From contig JAHEGP010000145.1 in the NCBI GenBank assembly GCA_024645065.1, positions 1-7,957 on the forward strand: DNA of 7,957 nt, read 5' to 3'. The number at the start of each line of letters is the position of its first letter. Position 1 is the first letter of the stretch. The translations under genes and the position numbers were made by a program. This stretch comes from Cellvibrionales bacterium. GTDB taxonomy: Bacteria > Pseudomonadota > Gammaproteobacteria > Pseudomonadales > JAHEGP01. The notes beneath the pieces are model-generated. The model ran no database searches and was not told where the DNA came from. It was given only the letters and a program-made list of their open reading frames with translations. Shown piece by piece: positions 1-6,049 of the stretch.

Positions 1-1
1 C

Positions 2-886
2 AGCGCTGTTGCTACTGAAGAGCAAAAAGCGGAGTGGGGCGAGTTATTTGCCGCGATGGCGATCACAGAGCCGGGTGCAGGTTCAGACTCCGCGGGAATA
101 AAGACAACCGCAGTACTGGATGGCGATGAATGGGTGCTCAACGGTGAGAAAATCTTTGTCACTGACGGCTACCGCAGCAAGCAGGTGGTGGTTTGGGCTT
201 CACTGGATCTCAAGCTTGGCAAGGCGGCTATCAAATCATTCCTGGTGCCAAAGGGTACGCCCGGTATGACCGTCACGCGGGTGGAGCATAAGCTGGGCAT
301 ACGGTCATCTGATACCGCCCAGATCGTTTTTGACAACTGCCGGGTTCCCAGGGCAAATCTGCTGGGTAACCCCGAGATCGCCAAAACGGCGGATGCGCGC
401 AAAAAAGCCTTTGGCGGCGTGATGCAGACCTTCGATAATACCCGGCCCATGGTGGCAGCACAGGCACTGGGTGTGGCGCGCGCCGCACTGGATTTGACCT
501 ACGAGTTGCTTGGTGAAAAGGGGGGCGAGCTGGACTTCGAAAAGAGCTACCACCAGATGAGCGCGCTGGAGAACGATCTGTACGATATGGAAGCCGAGTA
601 CGAAACGGCCCGACTACTGGTATTGAAGGCCGCCTGGATGGCGGACAACAAACAACCGAATTCAAAAAACGCGTCAATGTCGAAAGCAAAAGCAGGTCGT
701 ATGGGCAACCAGGTGGCGCTGAAATGTGTCGAAATCTGCGGGCAGTTGGGCTACAGCAAGACCCACCTGCTGGAAAAGTTCGCGCGCGACTCAAAAATCA
801 TCGATATCTACGAGGGTACCCAGCAGATACAGCAGCTGATAGTGGCGCGGCAGGTACTTGGCAAGAGTTCCAGTGAACTAAAGTAA
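2..886 (+). CDS. Acyl-CoA dehydrogenase, 5'-truncated by window edge
   Basis: FAD-dependent enzyme that oxidises an acyl-CoA to the trans-2-enoyl-CoA, passing electrons to ETF. The frame is open from the first bases, so the real start lies upstream; about 294 residues are present of a usual 380-400, and roughly the N-terminal helical domain is missing. Seen: the family signature AITEPGAGSDSAG (partial residues 20-32), a middle beta domain with the LGIRSSDTAQIVFDNCRVP stretch, and the C-terminal IYEGTQQIQ, whose Glu (codon 812-814) aligns with the catalytic base of medium-chain dehydrogenases (MCAD Glu376). The second family signature, usually with a Gly-Gly pair, here reads CGQLGY. An internal ATG at 56 falls inside the first signature and cannot be the start. 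The next gene follows after 25 nt on the same strand, so co-transcription is likely. Family assignment is firm; acyl chain specificity is unknown. Confidence 0.95.
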   Translation, partial: SAVATEEQKAEWGELFAAMAITEPGAGSDSAGIKTTAVLDGDEWVLNGEKIFVTDGYRSKQVVVWASLDLKLGKAAIKSFLVPKGTPGMTVTRVEHKLGIRSSDTAQIVFDNCRVPRANLLGNPEIAKTADARKKAFGGVMQTFDNTRPMVAAQALGVARAALDLTYELLGEKGGELDFEKSYHQMSALENDLYDMEAEYETARLLVLKAAWMADNKQPNSKNASMSKAKAGRMGNQVALKCVEICGQLGYSKTHLLEKFARDSKIIDIYEGTQQIQQLIVARQVLGKSSSELK

Positions 887-911
887 AATAACCCGATAAA
901 AGGAGAATAGA

Positions 912-1883
912 ATGAAGACGCGTATTACAGAAATGCTGGGCATTGAGCACCCGATTATCCAGGGTGGGATGCACTTTGTCGGGTTTGCCGAACTCGCCGC
1001 CGCCGTATCCAATGCGGGTGGGTTGGGCATCATCACAGGCCTCACCCAGGGCACACCGGAAAAACTGGCGGCGGAAATCGCCCGTTGCCGTACCATGACG
1101 GACAAACCGTTCGGGGTGAACATTACCTTCCTGCCAACCCTGACCCCGCCCGATTACCCAGGCCTGTTTCAGGCCATCATTGATGGCGGCGTCAAAGTGG
1201 TGGAAACGGCTGGCAACAATCCGCAGAAGTGGATGCCCATGCTCAAAGATGCGGGTATCAAGGTAATACATAAGTGCACCGCCGTCAGGCATGCACTCAA
1301 AGCCCAATCCATCGGCTGCGATGCGGTTTCGGTGGATGGATTCGAGTGTGGTGGTCACCCGGGTGAAGACGATATACCCAATTTCATCCTGTTGCCGCGG
1401 GCGGCGGATGAACTGACCATACCCTTTGTGGCTTCCGGCGGAATGGCCGATGCCCGCAGCCTGGTAGCGGCCGTTGCCATGGGCGCTGACGGGATGAACA
1501 TGGGCACGCGTTTTATCGCGACCCAGGAGGCGCCGGTACACGAAAACGTGAAGCAGGCGATTGTCGCCGCTTCCGAACTGGATACACGCCTGGTTATGCG
1601 CCCCCTGCGCAATACCGAGCGCGTTATGAACAACGCGGCGGTTGAGCGACTGCTGGAAAAGGAAAAGGCACTGGGTGCCGACCTCAAGTTTGAGGACATT
1701 ATCGAGGAAGTCGCGGGTGTCTACCCGAAAATCATGCTGAACGGCGATATGGAAGTAGGCGCCTGGTCCTGTGGCATGGTGGCGGGGCTTGTCTACGATG
1801 TCCCCACGGTCAAGGAGTTGATTGACCGGATCATGTCCGAGGCTGATGGCATCATCCACAAGCGCCTGAACGGCTTGTACTAA
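912..1883 (+). CDS. FMN-dependent NADH:quinone reductase, PA1024-like (nitronate monooxygenase superfamily)
   Basis: A 323-aa TIM-barrel FMN protein of the nitronate monooxygenase/2-nitropropane dioxygenase superfamily. Seen: HPIIQGGM (13-20) near the N terminus, KVIHKCTAVRHALKA (117-131), GFECGGHPGEDDIP (143-156) with the conserved His149, the phosphate-binding SGGMADA (175-181) and GADGMNMGTRF (191-201). From memory these blocks match P. aeruginosa PA1024, characterised as an NADH:quinone reductase (EC 1.6.5.9) lacking nitronate monooxygenase activity and linked to beta-oxidation. Automatic annotation would probably call it nitronate monooxygenase. The start is supported by AAAGGAG at 899-905, 6 nt upstream of the ATG. 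It sits 25 nt after the acyl-CoA dehydrogenase, consistent with one operon and a fatty-acid-linked role. Family is firm; the quinone reductase assignment rests on remembered motif similarity. Confidence 0.9.
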   Translation: MKTRITEMLGIEHPIIQGGMHFVGFAELAAAVSNAGGLGIITGLTQGTPEKLAAEIARCRTMTDKPFGVNITFLPTLTPPDYPGLFQAIIDGGVKVVETAGNNPQKWMPMLKDAGIKVIHKCTAVRHALKAQSIGCDAVSVDGFECGGHPGEDDIPNFILLPRAADELTIPFVASGGMADARSLVAAVAMGADGMNMGTRFIATQEAPVHENVKQAIVAASELDTRLVMRPLRNTERVMNNAAVERLLEKEKALGADLKFEDIIEEVAGVYPKIMLNGDMEVGAWSCGMVAGLVYDVPTVKELIDRIMSEADGIIHKRLNGLY

Positions 1884-1889
1884 CAAGCC
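1872..1889 (+). other. Hairpin over the stop codon of the quinone reductase gene
   Basis: GGCTTGT (1872-1878) and ACAAGCC (1883-1889) form a perfect 7-bp stem with a 4-nt loop, ACTA. The TAA stop (1881-1883) lies in the loop and stem edge. No T tract follows. It may protect the mRNA 3' end or help termination; function is inferred only. Confidence 0.4.
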
Positions 1890-1906
1890 CGCTCCTCGCG
1901 GAGATT

Positions 1907-1939
1907 ACCTGCCCCGGGTTGTTTGTCCCGGGGTCAGGT
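1907..1939. terminator. Possible bidirectional terminator hairpin between convergent genes
   Basis: ACCTG+CCCCGGG (1907-1918) pairs with CCCGGGG (1927-1933) and CAGGT (1935-1939), leaving one bulged T at 1934 and an 8-nt loop TTGTTTGT: 12 base pairs, strongly GC-rich. It sits between the convergent ends of the quinone reductase (stop 1883) and the ABM gene (stop 1973), where a shared terminator is expected. Neither strand shows a proper T run after the stem, so it is not a canonical intrinsic terminator. Confidence 0.4.
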
Positions 1940-1972
1940 TGGCGGGGATCCGGCTGGCTGCAAGCAGCCCGC

Positions 1973-2269
1973 TCAGGCCTCTACAGTGTCCAGGTACTCA
2001 ATGTCCGGTGCGGCGGCCATGCAGGGCGCCAGCTCGGCGCCGATGCTGCGGAAATAATCGGTTTTGCCATGCAGTGCCAGCGATTCTTCGCTGTCATACT
2101 GCTCCAGTACCATATAGATTTGTGGATCGGTTCGAGACTGGTGCAGTGTGTAAAAGTCACAGCCACTTTCGTTTTCATTCACGGCTTTGACAAGTTTGTT
2201 GAATAGACTCTCGAATTCCTGATTTTTGCCCGGCTGGACAGTGAGTTTCGCTATTACACCAACGGCCAT
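1973..2269 (-). CDS. ABM-domain (YgiN-like) putative quinol monooxygenase
   Basis: A 98-aa single-domain protein of the antibiotic biosynthesis monooxygenase (ABM) dimeric alpha+beta barrel superfamily, close to the usual size of about 95-105 aa. Seen: an N-terminal strand VGVIAKLTVQPG (3-14), a helix with EFESLFNKLVKAV (18-30), then the core GCDFYTLHQSRTDPQIYMVL (36-55), EQYDSEESLALHGKT (56-70) with the commonly conserved His67, and a C-terminal strand IEYLD (90-94). Family members are cofactor-free oxygenases such as E. coli YgiN, a quinol monooxygenase; many others have no known activity. The ATG is preceded by AAGGAG (complement of 2277-2282) at good spacing. It lies 105 nt downstream of the acyl-CoA synthetase on the same strand and converges on the quinone reductase gene. 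The substrate is unknown. Confidence 0.85.
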   Translation of the reverse strand: MAVGVIAKLTVQPGKNQEFESLFNKLVKAVNENESGCDFYTLHQSRTDPQIYMVLEQYDSEESLALHGKTDYFRSIGAELAPCMAAAPDIEYLDTVEA

Positions 2270-2314
2270 TGTTTATCTCCTTGTAGTTTCTGATTGATAC
2301 GTCGCTTGCTTAAA

Positions 2315-2341
2315 GGACCATGTAGTGCAGCTACATAGTCC
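2315..2341 (-). terminator. Hairpin between acyl-CoA synthetase and ABM genes, possible weak terminator
   Basis: GGAC-C-ATGTAG (2315-2325) pairs with CTACAT-A-GTCC (2331-2341): 10 base pairs with one mismatch and a 5-nt loop. Read on the minus strand, the stem is followed by TTTAAGC, a short T run at best. It could attenuate transcription from the synthetase into the ABM gene or mark an mRNA processing point. The rest of the 105-nt gap shows only the ABM ribosome binding site. Confidence 0.3.
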
Positions 2342-2374
2342 CGGCTTTGCTGTGTTCCGGATTCCTCAGTGCGC

Positions 2375-4078
2375 TCAGGCTGCATTGCTGATATCGAGGC
2401 CTTCCTGCAGGGTTCGCTTCACGAACTTGCCGGAGGCATTGCGCGGCAGTGGCTCCTCAAGGAGCCAGATATATCGCGGCGCCTTGTAGGCGGCCAGCTG
2501 GGTCTTGCAGAAGTCACGCAGCTCAGCGGCGGTCGGACTGGTGCCCGGTGCGGGAAAAATGGCTGCTCCCACTTCCTCACCCAGGCGTTCGTCGGGCACC
2601 GAAAATACCGAGCACTCAGCGACATCGGGGTGTTTATACAGTGCAGTTTCCACCTCGGAGCAATAGACGTTCTCGCCGCCGCGCAGAACCATGTCCTTGG
2701 CGCGATCGACCAGGTAAACAAAGTTGTCCTCATCGACATAACCAATGTCGCCGGTGTGTAACCAGCCATCTACGATAGTTTCTGCGGTCGCCTCGGGGCG
2801 ATTGAGATAACCTTTGATCACCTGGGCGCCGCGGACGCAGATTTCGCCGGTTTCTCCCGTGGGCAGGGCGTTGCCGTCCTTGTCGATGCACTTCACATCG
2901 TAGATTGGCAGGACCATGCCGGCGCTACTGGGCTTGTCAGACAGGAAATAACCCGCGGAGGTACTGATGATGCCGCACACTTCAGTCATGCCGTAACCCT
3001 GGCCAGGACGGGCGCCGCCTTTGGCCTGGTCAATCTTGCCCACCAGGTCGGGTTGCACTGCGGCGCCACCACCATTCAGGGCGGTCAGGGTAGAGGTGTC
3101 ACGGGTGGCGAAGTCGGGGTGATTGATAATCTCCCGGCTCATGGTGGGTACGCCACTGAATATGGTGATTTTTTCTTCCTCGATAATGCGTAACGCCTCT
3201 CCCGCATCCCACTTGTGCATGTGTACCAGCTTGCCGCCGCCTATCGTGGCGGTCTGGGCCAGGCAGTTGTTTGCGGTAACGTGGAACAAGGGTGTTGCGA
3301 CGATAGAAGCCGTCTGGGTTTTGCCCCCGGCCAGCAGATCAGGTGCCGCTTTGCCTTCCGATTTTGCCTGGGCGGTAGCCTGTGACATGGTGCCGAATAC
3401 GACGCTGAGTATATTGTTTACACAGCCTCGGTGGGTCAGCTGGGCGCCTTTGGGGCTGCCGGTGGTGCCGGACGTATAAAATATGCAGGCATCGTCCTCG
3501 GGGTCGATGGTGACTTCGGGTAGCACTGGCTCAGCTTTGAGCACATCGCTCCATGGCGTGGCCCAGGCCGGCACATCCTCGACTCGCACAGCAACCACCT
3601 TGATGTCGGGAAACCCGCCACGGACCTCGTCGAAACGAGCCAGTCGCTCCTTGTCGCAGATCAACAGCTTCGTCCCGGAATCCTTCAGGCCATATTTCAG
3701 TTCTTCTGGTACCCACCACGCATTAACACCGACCGACACCGCGCCAATACTCGCGATGGCCCAGTAGGACAGCATCCACTCGGGGAAATTGCGCATGGCG
3801 ATCGCCACTCGATCTTGCTGGCCTATGCCATTGGCGACCAGCCAGTTGGCGATGCGGGCAACCTCTTCGTGGGCCTGCTTGTAGGTCCAGCGCTCGTCGC
3901 GATAAACCAGGTAATCCTTATCAGCATGGCCAGCCGTGCTCAGCCAGATGTCGCGTAGGGAGTTGGGCGCCATCGCCCAGGCCTTGACAGTCTGGCCGCC
4001 TACCTCTACCTCCGAGATGCTGAACATCTGGCCGGGGGCGGTCATCTCGGCAATGGTTTCCTGAAGTGCTTTATACAT
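2375..4078 (-). CDS. AMP-binding acyl-CoA synthetase (acid:CoA ligase)
   Basis: A 567-aa ANL-superfamily adenylate-forming enzyme that should activate a carboxylic acid with ATP and join it to CoA. Seen in order: P-loop YTSGTTGSPKG (201-211), a substrate-pocket region LFHVTANN (264-271), LNGGGAAV (334-341), the adenine-binding GYGMTE (361-366), DGWLHTGDIGYVDED (437-451) with the ribose-binding Asp444, the hinge region RAKDMVLRGGENVYCSEVE (459-477), and the C-terminal catalytic lysine Lys551 in NASGK. All core motifs are intact and the length is normal. The ATG at 4078 has AGGAG (complement of 4089-4093) 10 nt upstream. It heads a minus-strand pair with the ABM gene and has a long upstream region. 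It may be a medium/long-chain or an unusual-acid ligase; sequence does not settle which. Confidence 0.95.
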   Translation of the reverse strand: MYKALQETIAEMTAPGQMFSISEVEVGGQTVKAWAMAPNSLRDIWLSTAGHADKDYLVYRDERWTYKQAHEEVARIANWLVANGIGQQDRVAIAMRNFPEWMLSYWAIASIGAVSVGVNAWWVPEELKYGLKDSGTKLLICDKERLARFDEVRGGFPDIKVVAVRVEDVPAWATPWSDVLKAEPVLPEVTIDPEDDACIFYTSGTTGSPKGAQLTHRGCVNNILSVVFGTMSQATAQAKSEGKAAPDLLAGGKTQTASIVATPLFHVTANNCLAQTATIGGGKLVHMHKWDAGEALRIIEEEKITIFSGVPTMSREIINHPDFATRDTSTLTALNGGGAAVQPDLVGKIDQAKGGARPGQGYGMTEVCGIISTSAGYFLSDKPSSAGMVLPIYDVKCIDKDGNALPTGETGEICVRGAQVIKGYLNRPEATAETIVDGWLHTGDIGYVDEDNFVYLVDRAKDMVLRGGENVYCSEVETALYKHPDVAECSVFSVPDERLGEEVGAAIFPAPGTSPTAAELRDFCKTQLAAYKAPRYIWLLEEPLPRNASGKFVKRTLQEGLDISNAA

Positions 4079-4222
4079 ATTATCTGTGCTCCTGCGGTGA
4101 ACTCGCGCGTGACGTTGGAGGGCTCATTTTGCACGTCTCGCCGCAGCTTGCAACCGACGCGGGCGGGTCGTGCCCGCCGCAGCCTCGCCGGGGAGCTGGA
4201 AGTGGTATTCTACGGTGGCGCC

Positions 4223-4357
4223 TCAGGTGCGCGGGGGCTGCAGAAACTGTGTGCTCATACCCGTCAGCACAAACGGTGCTCCAGCCAGGCTCGAATAGGA
4301 CTCGTCAGCCATTCCCGCCAGCGCCAGGCTCAAGGTGACTCCACAGACTATGCTCAT
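4223..4357 (-). CDS. Candidate small exported peptide or gene remnant, 44 aa
   Basis: From ATG at 4357 the minus strand reads a 44-aa peptide starting MSIVCGVTLSLALAGMADES, a hydrophobic stretch followed by a small-residue AGMA site that resembles a signal peptide. The frame is also open upstream of the ATG, where it encodes the basic run KRDK, as expected for the n-region of a signal peptide, but no ATG, GTG or TTG start is available there. No clear ribosome binding site precedes 4357. The mature part would be only about 27 residues, ending QFLQPPRT. It may be a truncated remnant of an exported protein or chance. I do not recognise a family. Confidence 0.2.
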   Translation of the reverse strand: MSIVCGVTLSLALAGMADESYSSLAGAPFVLTGMSTQFLQPPRT

Positions 4358-4372
4358 GACGAATTTGTCTCG

Positions 4373-4401
4373 TTTACAGTTAGAATAGAATTCGAATTAA
4401 T
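4373..4401 (+). promoter_or_regulatory. Candidate sigma70-type promoter
   Basis: TTTACA (4373-4378, 5 of 6 to the -35 consensus) and ATTAAT (4396-4401, 4 of 6 to the -10) are separated by 17 nt within the most AT-rich part of the region. It would read toward the DsbA-like gene but would leave a leader of over 300 nt, so it is tentative. Confidence 0.25.
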
Positions 4402-4613
4402 TAGACATATAGACTGCCAATAGAGTGTGGCGTAATATGTGCCATGAAGGTGGCTTGGCAACAGCTGTTTGGGTGGTGTGCTCAAAGTGCCGGACGTGCC
4501 GGTGAAGATACCTCACAAACACGGGTCGAAAAACGGGTTACTGGCAGGGGGCTATCCTCTATAGTTTGACGACAGTTCCATGCCTCACTCTTCTTGCATA
4601 CCAGGCGGCGGCT

Positions 4614-4718
4614 ATGACAGAAATAAAAGTGGTACTTCACCAGGGCCTGCAAGTTACCGGCCTTTTGCTTGAGTCGGATACTGTCGCGCCGGGCGTCAAT
4701 CCGCAGCGGAGGATTTAA
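4614..4718 (+). CDS. Candidate 34-aa leader ORF ahead of the DsbA-like gene
   Basis: An ATG at 4614 opens a 34-codon frame (starting MTEIKVVLHQGLQVTG, ending NPQRRI) whose TAA at 4716-4718 lies 2 nt before the ATG of the next gene. AGGCGG at 4603-4608, one base from the ideal Shine-Dalgarno, precedes it by 5 nt. The ribosome binding site of the downstream gene (GGAGG, 4708-4712) is inside the last codons of this ORF, so translating it could couple to or influence the downstream start. No family is recognised; chance is quite possible. Confidence 0.3.
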   Translation: MTEIKVVLHQGLQVTGLLLESDTVAPGVNPQRRI

Positions 4719-4720
4719 AT

Positions 4721-6046
4721 ATGTCCAGTCCCATCATGCCCCATGTTATGCGGTTTGCGACAGGTGAGCGTCTCCAGGGCCTGCGCAGAAAGCGTGCCGA
4801 GCGGCGGCGGTCGCGTGGGAAAGGGCCTCACAAGGTTACTGTTTATCTTCGCATTAATGATCCCTACAGCTTTGTGCTACTACAGGTGTTGGGGTCGTTG
4901 GCGGAGCGTTACCCGCTGCAATATGATTTTCGCACAATCCTGAACTTGCAGCCGGACATGTATCCGGCGCCGGCATTGTGGGAGCGCAGTGCGTTTCACG
5001 ATGGTGGCTATCTGGCTTCGCTTTACGGTCTGGACTTTCCCGAGTGCCGGCCGTCCAGCACGCCAGCACGCGATGCCCAGCTGACCGCGCAGCTTCTGCA
5101 CTGGGAGCTTCAGCCAGGCTATCTAGATAACGCACTGGCACTCTTCTCGGCCTACTGGCAGGGTGACGATGCGCGATTAGAGGCTTTGCTCGACACCCGT
5201 GTGACCGATCACGTGGAGTGCTACGACCATCACCTGCAGTCCAATGAAGCGATGCTCAAGAAAGCCGGGCACTACCTGAGCGCGATGCTGCACTATGGCG
5301 GTGAGTGGTACTGGGGCCTGGACCGACTGGAGCATCTCGAGCGCCGGCTGAATAACCTGGGAGTTGCCCTGGGTGCCCCCCGGATAGAATTCAATAAGGG
5401 CTATCGCGAGTTCTGCCGGCTGGGCAGTGCCGACGAAGTGAGCGACGCGCAGCGAAACACACCCCTTGTGATTTACTTTTCCATCAGAAGCCCCTATTCC
5501 TACCTGGGTCTGGTGCGGGCCAGGCAGCTGGCGTCTCACTATCGCATCCCGCTGCTGGTAAAACCGGTACTTCCGATGGTCATGCGGCGCATGCAGGTGC
5601 CGCGAACCAAAGGATTTTATATCCTGCGGGATGTAAAGCGGGAGGCTGACAAGTATGGAATGGCCTTCGGCTTTATCGCAGACCCGCTGGGCAAGGGCGT
5701 GGAGCGCTGCTACGCGCTTTATCAATTCGCCTGCGATGCCGGCAAGGGTGAGGAGTTCCTTGAAAGTTATGCCCGTGGTGTTTGGGCCGAGGGTATTCGC
5801 TCCGACACGGACGCCGGTTTGCAGCAACTGGTTGAGCGCGTGGGTCTTGACTGGCAGGCGGCGCGTGGCCACCTAAGTTCGGATGCCTGGCGTCAGTGGG
5901 CGCAGGAAAACCTGGCGGAATTGTATGCCGATGGTCTGTGGGGGGTGCCCAGCTTTACCTATGGCGAGCTGAAAGTGTTCGGCCAGGATCGACTGGATTG
6001 TATCGAGCGGGCTATCGTAAGCGCAGGTAAAGCCGCTGCGCACTAG
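4721..6046 (+). CDS. Two-domain DsbA-like/kappa-GST-like protein (HCCA isomerase family)
   Basis: A 441-aa protein that looks like a tandem of two DSBA-like thioredoxin-fold domains of the kind found in kappa-class GST and 2-hydroxychromene-2-carboxylate (HCCA) isomerase. Domain 2 (about 247-435) keeps IYFSIRSPYSYLGL (251-264), where Ser257 aligns with the glutathione-activating Ser16 of human GSTK1, a GVPSF cis-proline motif (408-412), and VFGQDRLDCIER (419-430) at the end. Domain 1 (about 37-212) mirrors this: VYLRINDPYSF (41-51) at its start and YWGLDRLEHLER (197-208) at its end. However, it has Asp47 in place of the serine and no VP motif. Neither domain has CxxC, so disulfide chemistry is unlikely. 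The N terminus is strongly basic (residues 17-38, many Arg/Lys). The start is supported by GGAGG at 4708-4712. Its 3' end abuts the convergent enoyl-CoA hydratase. Substrate is unknown; a glutathione-dependent isomerase or transferase is possible. Confidence 0.8.
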   Translation: MSSPIMPHVMRFATGERLQGLRRKRAERRRSRGKGPHKVTVYLRINDPYSFVLLQVLGSLAERYPLQYDFRTILNLQPDMYPAPALWERSAFHDGGYLASLYGLDFPECRPSSTPARDAQLTAQLLHWELQPGYLDNALALFSAYWQGDDARLEALLDTRVTDHVECYDHHLQSNEAMLKKAGHYLSAMLHYGGEWYWGLDRLEHLERRLNNLGVALGAPRIEFNKGYREFCRLGSADEVSDAQRNTPLVIYFSIRSPYSYLGLVRARQLASHYRIPLLVKPVLPMVMRRMQVPRTKGFYILRDVKREADKYGMAFGFIADPLGKGVERCYALYQFACDAGKGEEFLESYARGVWAEGIRSDTDAGLQQLVERVGLDWQAARGHLSSDAWRQWAQENLAELYADGLWGVPSFTYGELKVFGQDRLDCIERAIVSAGKAAAH

Positions 6047-6049
6047 ACC

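Larger units (their letters stand above)
4079..4720. other. Divergent intergenic region, 642 nt
   Basis: This gap separates the divergent acyl-CoA synthetase and DsbA-like genes. A GC-rich hairpin (GGCGGG at 4162-4167 with CCCGCC at 4173-4178, 5-nt loop) would lie in the leader of the synthetase mRNA. The 4373-4440 stretch is much more AT-rich than its surroundings and holds the palindrome AATTCGAATT (4389-4398); another palindrome, AACAGCTGTT, is at 4460-4469. Two small candidate ORFs (4223-4357 minus, 4614-4718 plus) are listed separately. Longer plus-strand open frames at 4066-4423 match no family I recognise and lack ribosome binding sites. I see no convincing RNA gene. Confidence 0.6.

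Noticed and set aside
798..1886. Long 362-codon open frame on the minus strand
   Set aside because: It is antisense to the well-supported quinone reductase gene, matches no family I know, and arises from the codon bias of the real gene.
1939..2206. Plus-strand frames over the ABM gene
   Set aside because: The minus-strand ABM protein has the right length, domain pattern and ribosome binding site; the plus frames do not.
4097..4423. 108-codon plus-strand frame in the divergent region
   Set aside because: Arg/Ser/Gly-rich composition, no ribosome binding site and no family; includes the GC-rich hairpin, typical of a chance frame.
4444..4569. 41-codon plus-strand ORF starting MKVAWQQLFGW
   Set aside because: No Shine-Dalgarno upstream and no family; nothing distinguishes it from chance.
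5177..5872. 231-codon minus-strand frame within the DsbA-like gene
   Set aside because: Antisense shadow of a gene with clear domain motifs; no family resemblance or start signals.
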